Assembly: GCF_014164505.1 (NCBI RefSeq)
Contig: NZ_JACJFI010000016.1
Span: forward strand, 1 to 33,308
DNA from: Shewanella sp. SG41-4
GTDB lineage: Bacteria; Pseudomonadota; Gammaproteobacteria; Enterobacterales; Shewanellaceae
Reading direction: 5' to 3'
Length of the DNA stretch: 33,308 nt
Both the position numbers and the translations under genes were made by a program. Of the stretch, positions 16,786-24,367 are shown piece by piece (position 1 is the stretch's first letter; each line of letters begins with the position of its first letter). Under the pieces are notes generated by a model. The model had not been told where the DNA came from, did no database searches, and was given only the letters and a program-made list of their open reading frames with translations.

Positions 16786-17427
16786 ATGTCAGATACTAAA
16801 GTTAAAACTCATAAAGCCCCACCTAAAATGCCGGTCAAGTCGGCAAGCCAATCGTTAAAGCCAAAAGCAGATCTCAGCCTTTTAGTCACCAGTGCCGACA
16901 TTAAAAAGCAGCAAAGTGAACAAAGTGCATTGCGCTATTTGAATGGTTATCGTCCTGACGTGGTTGAGAAAATCCGCCAACTCGTTGATGCTAACGCCTT
17001 AGCCGCTCACTTTTTAACACGCTACCCCAAAATACACGACGTTCGTACAGACAAAGCCTTATACGATATGACAATAACGTTAAAAAATACCTATATGCGT
17101 CAGTCTGACCCATTATCCAAAGTCATTTTTGACGAAAAAATCAGCTTAAGTCACCATGCCCTGGGTTTGCATTCTTATGTTAATCGCCGCCAAGGTAATA
17201 AAGTTAAAGCCAAAAATGAAATTAGAATTGCTGCACACTTAAAACACGTTCCGTTTGAGCTATTACAAATGGTAGTAGTGCACGAACTGGCCCACCTGCG
17301 TGAAAAAGAACACAACAAAGCTTTTTATCAGTTATGCTGCTTTATGCTAGCAGATTACCACCAGCTAGAATTTGATATGCGAGTATGGTTAGTAGCAGAA
17401 GAAGTCGGACAATCACCCTACCAGTAA
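16786..17427 (+). CDS. YgjP-like M48/DUF45-type zinc metallopeptidase
   Basis: The 213-residue protein has a zincin motif at residues 166-176, HELAHLREKEH, which reads HExxHxxxxxH and supplies three His ligands and the catalytic Glu. The upstream KAKNEIRIAAHLKHVPFELL stretch and overall size fit the YgjP/DUF45 family, cytoplasmic predicted metallopeptidases. The first ~50 residues are polar, Lys-rich and probably disordered; the ATG at 16786 has no clear ribosome site, so an internal start is possible. It follows DUF3010 after an 84-base gap with a hairpin. Substrate unknown. Confidence 0.85.
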   Translation: MSDTKVKTHKAPPKMPVKSASQSLKPKADLSLLVTSADIKKQQSEQSALRYLNGYRPDVVEKIRQLVDANALAAHFLTRYPKIHDVRTDKALYDMTITLKNTYMRQSDPLSKVIFDEKISLSHHALGLHSYVNRRQGNKVKAKNEIRIAAHLKHVPFELLQMVVVHELAHLREKEHNKAFYQLCCFMLADYHQLEFDMRVWLVAEEVGQSPYQ

Positions 17428-17816
17428 TGATTAAGACCGTTTACTGATTATTATCAGAATTTTGTTATTAACTTGTATTATTAAATATCGTTCATGAGTG
17501 TAAAATAGACAATACTGAGCTATCCAGTAGATTCAAAGCAGCACTAGCGGTTTGATCCGCCTTGTAGCTTCATCCGCCCAATATCAGTCCTTTTATCACA
17601 AGCCCTTTATCAACAGAACCTAATCTCGCCATTTTATTATTCGCTGTGTTTTTTATTAGTTACATGCTCAAACATTATAACTGAGTCACAATTTTTGCAT
17701 CTAAGTACAAGGCAAGATGTATACAAATTGTAACCACTGTAACAACTGGCGTATGCTGCAAACCACTGTTAAATCATTTCCTTATTTGATATTTATTCTA
17801 AGAGAGTTTCATCATA
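17428..17816. other. Intergenic region upstream of the LysR gene
   Basis: About 390 AT-rich bases with no credible ORF and no T-tract hairpin. It must hold the end of the YgjP transcript and the LysR promoter. A weak near-palindrome GTATACAAATTGTAAC at about 17718-17733 is the only symmetry that I noticed; I cannot assign it. Confidence 0.4.
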
Positions 17817-18776
17817 ATGACTCAGCTACTTAAAAAGAAAATCCGTGAACTCGATTTTTTCAGTCTACTGGTATTTAAATGTATCTTTGATACTGGTCAG
17901 GCGAATATTGCAGCCAAAATGCTGGCGGTTTCGGCATCCAAGATCAGCCGCAGTCTCAGCTTGCTTAGGATTGCCTTCGATGATGATCTGTTTTATCGGC
18001 GGCAGCAAGGGCTCAAGCCCACACTATTAGCCGAAAACCTGTATCAACCCGTTTATCAATTAATCAATTCCGTAACCAGTCTAGAACAGGTGGTCACCGA
18101 AAAAGCGAGTCAAGACCAGCTGCCGATATTGCAACTGGCTGTGGAGCCGATGCTAATGCGAAGCCTCTCACTCAAACTGGCCGATAAGGCAATACAACAA
18201 ACGTTGGGACCAGTGCGCTTGCATGTTTGGAATGATAACTCGCTCGACATGATCCATAGGGGCGAACTTGATTTTGGGATTGCCTTTGAGGCGTGCGATT
18301 TCAACGAACTGACCAGTGAAAAAGTCTATTACAATGGCTCTGTGTGTTTGGTTGCCAAAGAAACTCATTCCATTTGGCAGTCATATCCCGATATCCGGCT
18401 CGAAGATATCTGTAACTATTCTTTTATATATTTAGTCGCCAAGGGGTTCAACGATAAAATCGATCCTCTGGAACAATTCGCCCGAGAGCAAGATCTCAGC
18501 ACAAGCCGCATGGAAAAGATGGTTAATTATGAAGAGTGGTTAGCCCACTTACAGACCTTGAACAGTATAGCTTTTGCCTCTTCATCGGAAATGGCGTTAC
18601 TCGACAGCATGCTGGGATTCAGATGCGAGTTATTACCCCAACAGGATATTGTCAGATTATTTGATTCTATCAAACAACCCAAAGCTTATTTAGTGGAAAG
18701 AACCCAAGCCCACAGACGTTACCACAATGACATTAGGCAGGAATTACTGACCTTGCTTAATAAATGGTTTAATTGA
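17817..18776 (+). CDS. LysR-family transcriptional regulator next to the decahaem cytochrome
   Basis: This 319-residue regulator has an N-terminal winged helix-turn-helix (about residues 12-70: ANIAAKMLAVSASKISRSLS, LLRIAFDDDLFYRRQQGLKP) and a C-terminal periplasmic-binding-type effector domain. The start is supported by AGAGAG upstream and by normal LysR length. It is encoded 177 bases upstream of, and on the same strand as, the decahaem cytochrome gene, not divergently as many LysR targets are. Regulation of that cytochrome is the simplest guess. The effector is unknown. Confidence 0.9.
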   Translation: MTQLLKKKIRELDFFSLLVFKCIFDTGQANIAAKMLAVSASKISRSLSLLRIAFDDDLFYRRQQGLKPTLLAENLYQPVYQLINSVTSLEQVVTEKASQDQLPILQLAVEPMLMRSLSLKLADKAIQQTLGPVRLHVWNDNSLDMIHRGELDFGIAFEACDFNELTSEKVYYNGSVCLVAKETHSIWQSYPDIRLEDICNYSFIYLVAKGFNDKIDPLEQFAREQDLSTSRMEKMVNYEEWLAHLQTLNSIAFASSSEMALLDSMLGFRCELLPQQDIVRLFDSIKQPKAYLVERTQAHRRYHNDIRQELLTLLNKWFN

Positions 18777-18913
18777 TGGATATTAACTTTATTTTCACTT
18801 TGTGCAATAAGGGTTTTCGGATAGAGGGATTGCCCTTTCAGCATCTATAATCACCTTTCACAAATCAAGTACAAATTCCCAACAACGTTCCTAACTTACC
18901 TTAAGATGAAATC

Positions 18914-18927
18914 ACTGCGATAGCAGT
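18914..18927. promoter_or_regulatory. Palindrome in the decahaem cytochrome leader
   Basis: ACTGC-GATA-GCAGT is a symmetric 14-mer about 33 bases before the cytochrome start. It could be an operator for the adjacent LysR protein or a short RNA hairpin; the sequence alone does not decide. Confidence 0.3.
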
Positions 18928-18959
18928 TCGGATCAATCAAAAAGTGTAAAGGAATGATG

Positions 18960-21278
18960 ATGAACAAAAAAATAAATTTATCTATATTAACATTGGCGCT
19001 CGCTAGTGTTCTGAGCTTAAGCGCATGTGGTGACGGCAACGATGGTAAAGATGGTGTGGATGGCGCAACCGGTGCCGCTGGTTTAGCAGGCCCTTCAGGA
19101 TTACCAGCCGGATCATTTGTCGACACAGTAGCTAACGCTGCCGATTTTGTATTAACCATAGCACCAACAGATATTGTGGTAACCGGTTCAGCACCTTTTT
19201 CGATTAAATTTACTGCGACAGGTAAAAATAACACCGGAGACGTGGTTCCATTTGTTGGTTTAGACACTATCGCGCTCTATGTTACTAACCAAGTAGAAAA
19301 TGCCACTGAAACTGGCGCACCCATGGTGTGGTCCAATAATGCATTGGTCAATAAGTTTGGCACAAGCATGTATTGTACCCTAGACGGCTCAGCCACTACT
19401 CACAGCGGTGATGTTGTTGATGCTTGTACATTAGTTGCCGATGCTGAAAACCCTGGCACTTATACTGGTACTTGGGAACATGATGGCAATGCGCCTGTCG
19501 TGCTTGCTGATGGCAACCCAGAAAGCTTGTTTAGAGTGATGGTTCGTACCTACAATGTGACTGATAGTTCAGGTGAAGGGATTAGTGATAAGTTATTATC
19601 AGCGCCACTCGATTTTATTCCTGCCACCGGTGAACTTGCGGTATCGGCTAAAGATTTAGTCGCTAATACCAGCTGTATCAAGTGTCACAGTGAGATAACT
19701 GGCTATGGTGAAGGTGATGAACGCATCGCTAATATTGGTGCTCATCATAACTATCAGCAAGTTGAAAACTGTATCGCCTGTCATAACCCAGCGAATGCCG
19801 CTGACCCTGAATATGCAGAATTAGGCTTTAACATTGACTTGGGGCCTATGGTTCACACCATTCACTCAGGTGCCTATAATGCTGAACAAGATCTGCTAAC
19901 TGGCAAGGCCCTTGAGTTCAGCAAAATTGGCTCCCCCAACGATCTGGAAGACTGTACTAGCTGTCATACCAGCGATGAAAGCTGGAACAAAAATGTCTAT
20001 GCCCAAGCATGTGTAGGTTGTCATATGGAGGTTGACTTTAAGACGGGCGCAGGCCACTCAGAGTTTAACCTAGCCCAAGCCGATGATAGCCAGTGTATGG
20101 CTTGTCATGCAGAAGGTGATCTTAGTCCTGTTAACGCCCATAAAATTGGCGATCGTGCAGCGACCATAGCAGCGCTTGACGTCAAGGTTAGCAATGTGTC
20201 TTACACTGAAGGCGTTGCCGTTGATGATGAAGATTCATTATCAGTCACACTTGACGTGCAATTTAACGGTCAAGCTGTTGCCGAAGGTTTTGCTTTCACT
20301 GACTATGCACAGAGTAGTCGTGGCGCTCCTCTTGCCTATCTATTGGTAGGAACCGTAGATGAGCAAGGCACTATCACATCAAACTTACAGATGGATTTTG
20401 TCGATGCTAAAGCAGATGCCGCAGGCAAGGTAACCGTAACAACAACGGGTCTTTTAAACCTTGATCAACAAAGTCTGTATCTAGCATCATCAATGCTGCT
20501 TTGTAATAATAAAGCACTTGAATTAGCCGCTTGTGACGGTTCTGAACATCAGGATCGAATTTCAGTTGCGATGCCAACAAAATACTGGAATCTTGCCGAA
20601 GCTGATGGTAGCAAGGCTAACGAGGGACGCTTAAGCCAACCAGAACGTATGACGGCAAGTGAAGAAGGTTGTAATAGCTGCCACGGCACGCTAGTCAATC
20701 ATCATTATGGCAACCTTACGTTTACCCAGTGTGCTAACTGTCACAACGATACCACTCCGGGTTCTGTCTTTGAAGGCGCGTATACCCAATCTGGCGTAGA
20801 TGCAGATGGTGAGTTTGAATATGAAGCTATGCCTGGTGTCAAATTCTACAACCATGATTTGGTGACTGTTGCTCATCGCTTACACAGCGGTATTATGAAC
20901 AGAGGCACCGGCGCCTCTATCTATCGTGACACCGCCAACGAGTTGGTTAACTACTCTGCAGTGCAAACTGAGTGTACGGCGTGTCATAAAGCCGACGCAA
21001 AATTCTTCACCGCCGATGGCGGCCTAACTTCTGGTAAACGTGCGATTGCGGTCAAGAGTAATGACGTGATCAATTACATCTCACCAGTAGCAGAGTCTTG
21101 CCGCTCATGTCACGCCCACGCCAATGAAGCAGCTTACGCTCACTTCAGAAGCAATGGCGCGACAACAGTTGAAGACGCGGCAACGACGGCTAATCTGCCC
21201 GTCGAGTCTTGTGCGACTTGTCATGCTGAAGGTAAAGCTTATGGCGTAGATAAAGCACATGCAGGTATTGTACATTAA
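18960..21278 (+). CDS. OmcA/MtrC-family decahaem c-type cytochrome, outer-surface lipoprotein
   Basis: Ten CXXCH haem sites are visible: CIKCH, CIACH, CTSCH, CVGCH and CMACH (about residues 241-385), then CNSCH, CANCH, CTACH, CRSCH and CATCH (about 573-757). This 5+5 layout with beta domains before and between, and a Cys pair (CX9C, about residues 517-527), is that of the OmcA/MtrC/MtrF family. The signal peptide ends in a lipobox (LSACG), and collagen-like Gly-X-Y triplets follow. At about 772 residues it is longer than MtrC (671) or OmcA (735). The third ATG of the ATGATGATG run is best spaced from AAGGA. It should pass electrons to metals or other external acceptors, but no mtrA/mtrB partners lie nearby. 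Confidence 0.95.
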   Translation: MNKKINLSILTLALASVLSLSACGDGNDGKDGVDGATGAAGLAGPSGLPAGSFVDTVANAADFVLTIAPTDIVVTGSAPFSIKFTATGKNNTGDVVPFVGLDTIALYVTNQVENATETGAPMVWSNNALVNKFGTSMYCTLDGSATTHSGDVVDACTLVADAENPGTYTGTWEHDGNAPVVLADGNPESLFRVMVRTYNVTDSSGEGISDKLLSAPLDFIPATGELAVSAKDLVANTSCIKCHSEITGYGEGDERIANIGAHHNYQQVENCIACHNPANAADPEYAELGFNIDLGPMVHTIHSGAYNAEQDLLTGKALEFSKIGSPNDLEDCTSCHTSDESWNKNVYAQACVGCHMEVDFKTGAGHSEFNLAQADDSQCMACHAEGDLSPVNAHKIGDRAATIAALDVKVSNVSYTEGVAVDDEDSLSVTLDVQFNGQAVAEGFAFTDYAQSSRGAPLAYLLVGTVDEQGTITSNLQMDFVDAKADAAGKVTVTTTGLLNLDQQSLYLASSMLLCNNKALELAACDGSEHQDRISVAMPTKYWNLAEADGSKANEGRLSQPERMTASEEGCNSCHGTLVNHHYGNLTFTQCANCHNDTTPGSVFEGAYTQSGVDADGEFEYEAMPGVKFYNHDLVTVAHRLHSGIMNRGTGASIYRDTANELVNYSAVQTECTACHKADAKFFTADGGLTSGKRAIAVKSNDVINYISPVAESCRSCHAHANEAAYAHFRSNGATTVEDAATTANLPVESCATCHAEGKAYGVDKAHAGIVH

Positions 21279-21312
21279 GTAACGTTACCTATGGATTGAC
21301 CTTGTTGTATAA

Positions 21313-21366
21313 GGGCTCATAACTATTCTTTATCTTAATTGGGGGCCTTAGAGCCCACTTTTTTGG
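21313..21366 (+). terminator. Possible terminator after the decahaem cytochrome
   Basis: GAGCCC (21351-21356) is followed closely by a T-run. It can pair with GGGCTC at 21313-21318 (long loop), or its GCCC can pair with a nearby GGGC. It lies in the right place, about 35-85 bases after the stop, but the stem is not clean. Confidence 0.4.
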
Positions 21367-21517
21367 CGATTGAAAATGTTATCAGCAGTAATTGTGGAGG
21401 CTATGTTTACTTGCTGAATTTTCCTCCAAGAAGCGACAGGTACATTTATCGTCTTTACCTTCTGCACTATTCAAATATATAAATTGAACGGGAATTATCA
21501 ACAAATTGAGTGCAAGA

Positions 21518-21566
21518 TGGAAAATGGAAAATGGAAAATGGAAAATAGAAAATAGAAAATAGAAAA
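21518..21566. repeat. Heptamer tandem repeat, seven units of T(G/A)GAAAA
   Basis: Four TGGAAAA units are followed by three TAGAAAA units with no interruption, 49 bases in all. It lies in the gap between the cytochrome and the convergent 129-residue exported protein. Such perfect short arrays change length easily by slippage. Confidence 0.95.
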
Positions 21567-21698
21567 TGGCGAGTAATACTGTAAATTCAACGCAGTACTA
21601 ACAAAAATGGGTGGCAATTTTCTATCCGCTAAGCCTTTTGCATCCGAGTTTAGCACTAGAGTATATTTTTATTGCAGGGAATTTGCGCTGCAATAATA

Positions 21699-22088
21699 TT
21701 ATAAGCGAAACTGTATTGACAGGCCCATATAAGTTTCCTTGTCTGTTGTATGAATAACAGGCAGTAGAATATATTTGTCTGTTACATAGGCGCCGATAGC
21801 GGAGCCTAGTGCATGTGATAGAGCGTCGGCAAAAGCGTTACGAAAGTCGTTTTCTCCTTGGGCATATTCATAATATTGAGAAATACTTCCTACGACTGTG
21901 CTTATAGTAAATCCCATCCATGCCCTGTCATAGTTCGGCCAGAAGTCATCTGAAATAGCAACTATGGCCCCTGCGGTAACTGCTCCGCCGAACGCATGGC
22001 TAATTTCGCTATTAAAACTTATGCTTCCATTTGCATGGGATTGCGTCGAAAAAAGCAGCGCCAATAAAAGTAAAATAATTTTCCCCAT
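21699..22088 (-). CDS. Small exported hypothetical protein
   Basis: The 129-residue product starts with a clear signal peptide (MGKIILLLLALLFSTQSHA) after a strong ribosome site, AAGGAGGGAATA-ATG. The mature part has two small-residue-rich hydrophobic segments (HAFGGAVTAGAIVAI and ADALSHALGSAIGAYV), and a MGLSIQFRL end that could be a beta strand. The FADALSHALGSAIGA stretch faintly recalls YfiM/DUF2279-type small proteins, but that is a weak resemblance. The gene stands alone in a gene-poor region. Function unknown. Confidence 0.65.
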   Translation of the reverse strand: MGKIILLLLALLFSTQSHANGSISFNSEISHAFGGAVTAGAIVAISDDFWPNYDRAWMGFTISTVVGSISQYYEYAQGENDFRNAFADALSHALGSAIGAYVTDKYILLPVIHTTDKETYMGLSIQFRL

Positions 22089-22493
22089 TATTCCCTCCTT
22101 AAAGCAAACGCATTGCGATATGAGCTTAAAGCTTATCAGAACAACTCTCAGTTGACGTATTTATTTCAGGAAGTAACAACAATATCAACTGTTAGAACGA
22201 GTGTTAGAAATTCGCAAACAACCGTTCTGCTAAACGCCCATGCCGATTATGAGTATACCCAACACCCATAGATCGACAACCGAAAGCCCACAAGTTGTGT
22301 TGAAACATTACGTTGCGGAAAATGAGGGCTAAATTGGTACACCATAATGGCATCAAAATATTTGTAAATACATTTACATCAGATGTGTTATCTAAAGCGT
22401 TTGTGTTTTCATTTATTGCAATAAAAAAAACAATAAACAAGATCAATAAAACTCATAAATTAAATTAACATTTTGGCTTGTAGCCATGAAAAA
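22089..22493. other. Gene-poor stretch left of the possible micro-gene
   Basis: About 400 bases with no convincing gene. An 80-codon open frame on the minus strand (22204-22446) has no ribosome site and an unlikely composition. I see no repeat, no terminator and no mobile-element end here. Confidence 0.4.
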
Positions 22494-22521
22494 TTGTTTT
22501 GACTTTGGCTATAGATATAAT
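22494..22521 (+). promoter_or_regulatory. Candidate promoter of the 19-residue micro-ORF
   Basis: TTGTTT (22494-22499) and a perfect TATAAT (22516-22521) are 16 bases apart. Transcription would begin near 22528, about 70 bases before the micro-ORF start. Confidence 0.45.
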
Positions 22522-22597
22522 TTAGAAAAATTACGAGACACAAGGCGTTATGCACTAACAACCTTCGATTTTATCTTACTACAGTGTAGGAGCTGTT

Positions 22598-22657
22598 ATG
22601 ACATTAGTGGCCAATAGCCTTAAAGTAATGAACCAAGACAATGATATTGCTGGTTAA
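22598..22657 (+). CDS. Possible 19-residue micro-ORF
   Basis: MTLVANSLKVMNQDNDIAG is preceded by AGGAG 5 bases before the ATG, a near-ideal ribosome site. It sits between a plausible promoter and a strong hairpin. The set promoter, leader, ribosome site, short frame, hairpin within about 220 bases is complete enough to be a small-protein or small-RNA gene. It could equally be the truncated start of a lost gene. I do not recognise the sequence. Confidence 0.3.
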   Translation: MTLVANSLKVMNQDNDIAG

Positions 22658-22687
22658 CGGTGATGTCGAATAAACAAAAAACATAAA

Positions 22688-22711
22688 AAATGCAGCCAAC
22701 TGGCTGCATTT
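22688..22711 (-). terminator. Terminator of the mepM-like gene
   Basis: AAATGCAGCC / GGCTGCATTT is a perfect 10-base stem around AACT. On the minus strand it runs into TTTTTTATG, so it ends the peptidase transcript about 45 bases after its stop. On the plus strand a weaker T-rich tail could end the micro-gene. Confidence 0.88.
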
Positions 22712-22756
22712 AATATTTGTGTCACAACTAAAGTCTGTGTAATGAGCCTTAGCTAA

Positions 22757-24061
22757 TTAACCTAAGTCCATCATCATGCTGCGGCTACGAACCAAAGCTT
22801 GAAACTCTTGTAATTGCTTTTTAGGTAATACGTTAGCTTCTGCAATATTGGCTTTCATTGCGTCAATAGGACGACCATTAACGATGAACTCATAATGTAA
22901 ATGTGGGCCAGTGGAAGCACCGGTATTGCCGGATAACCCAATCACTTGACCACGAGTGACACGCTGACCTCTTTTAACTAAAAATCTCGATAAATGCAGA
23001 TAACGAGTCTGCACCTTATTGTCATGTTCAATCACAATATAATTACCCGCGAAAGCATGTTTAGTCACCATAGTGACAACACCGTCACCCGGAGCAACTA
23101 CTTGAGTTCCTATCGGAGTCGCAAAGTCGGTACCGTTATGTGGACGGATACGACCTGTAATTGGGTGTTTGCGACTAGGGTTAAATCGAGAACTCAAGCG
23201 GACTTTTCTATTTAACGGAATACGTTGGAAGGCTGGAGTTAAACTTTGACCTGTAATGTCGTAATAGTTGCCATCAGTATTTTGAAAAGCAGTAATGTCG
23301 CGACGACCAGTATTAATCCTAATACCTTCGACGGATGTTATACCGGTAGGCTCACCTTCAACAAATTGATCGTTAACTAATACCGAAAAAGTATCACCTG
23401 CACGCAGCTCACGCGAAAAATTTAGTTTAGATGTTAAAAGTGACTCAACTTTTTGAATTTCTGCAGCACTTAGGCCTGCTTTTTTAGCCGATACATAAAA
23501 AGAGCCATTAATTTCGCCGCCAACGATACGATTTTGCCAAATGCCATCGATGTTAATGTCATTTACACCGTATGTTCCGTCTTTAAAACGAGTGAACACC
23601 ACTTGATGAGCTGGGCTAAAGTACAGTTCTAGCTTATCAAGCTCGCCATTAGCGTTGTCCCAAAATTGGATTCGGTTACCCGGTAAAAGCGTATCTAGTG
23701 CTAAGACTTCTAAATCAGCCTCAAGTACTTTATACATAGTTCGTTGGTCGATACCAGCTAGCTCGAATAAATGACTTAAGGTATCACCACGTTCAATTAC
23801 GCGATTTAAAATCGGTGAAATAGGCTTAACAAGCTTCAAAGCGCTATCTTGCTGAGCTATGTGTGGCAATAACGAATCGATATCGATTGCCACTGGAATA
23901 CGTTGGGATGAAAACTCTTGTTGTGTTGGCCATAATAAAGCAGCCCCGACAACAAATACACTCGCTAACAAGAGTTTCTTGTGCAAGTTTGGCAAGTTCA
24001 ATTGACTTACCGCTGGCCTTTGGAAGCCCATAATTTTACTCATTAGCAATGTATAATCCAC
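22757..24061 (-). CDS. mepM: M23-family murein DD-endopeptidase, MepM-like
   Basis: The 434-residue envelope protein has an N-terminal membrane anchor (about residues 28-45, KKLLLASVFVVGAALLWP), an OapA/LysM-like region with RGDTLSHLFELAGID near residues 92-106, and a C-terminal LytM peptidase domain. The zinc ligands are visible as H308 and D312 in HNGTD and H389 in HLHYE, with GNYIVIEHDN and YLHLS between. Length and order match E. coli MepM/YebA (440), which cuts cross-links in peptidoglycan so that new strands can be inserted. The start could be Met1 or Met7. It has its own terminator and lies 294 bases from sbcC. Confidence 0.93.
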   Translation of the reverse strand: MDYTLLMSKIMGFQRPAVSQLNLPNLHKKLLLASVFVVGAALLWPTQQEFSSQRIPVAIDIDSLLPHIAQQDSALKLVKPISPILNRVIERGDTLSHLFELAGIDQRTMYKVLEADLEVLALDTLLPGNRIQFWDNANGELDKLELYFSPAHQVVFTRFKDGTYGVNDINIDGIWQNRIVGGEINGSFYVSAKKAGLSAAEIQKVESLLTSKLNFSRELRAGDTFSVLVNDQFVEGEPTGITSVEGIRINTGRRDITAFQNTDGNYYDITGQSLTPAFQRIPLNRKVRLSSRFNPSRKHPITGRIRPHNGTDFATPIGTQVVAPGDGVVTMVTKHAFAGNYIVIEHDNKVQTRYLHLSRFLVKRGQRVTRGQVIGLSGNTGASTGPHLHYEFIVNGRPIDAMKANIAEANVLPKKQLQEFQALVRSRSMMMDLG

Positions 24062-24336
24062 CTTAAAAGATGACGCTTTATATTTTTTATTTTTCTTTTA
24101 CTGCAAATTGTTATTGCGATATTGGGCATAAATTCAGTTAACTCGATGCCTTCATGTCGTTTTTTATGGTGAATATGACCCAATATTTGATACTACGGCA
24201 TCCAGTATAAACAGCTAAAAATACCGACTTTTGCACTCAAATTGCATATCAACGCTCTTTTATATCAAAAAACAATCAAATTACAAATATAAAATGATAT
24301 TTAATTAATAATTAATTTGAACTCGATTACAGTAAT

Positions 24337-24367
24337 AACGGGAGTTTGAGGCAGATCAACTCCCGTT
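24337..24367 (-). terminator. Inverted repeat spanning the end of sbcC
   Basis: AACGGGAGTT and AACTCCCGTT form a perfect 10-base stem with an 11-base loop, and the proximal arm includes the last codons of sbcC. No T-tract follows on the minus strand, so it may protect or attenuate the transcript end and not be a classic terminator. Confidence 0.45.

Noticed and set aside
22204-22446. 80-codon minus-strand frame in the gene-poor stretch
   Set aside because: No ribosome site, mixed composition and no recognisable domain; it is likelier to be chance.
22540-22570. GGCGTTATGC and nearby GTTAGAA words that recall integron attC core sites
   Set aside because: No paired core sites, no imperfect stem between them and no integrase or cassette genes in the window.
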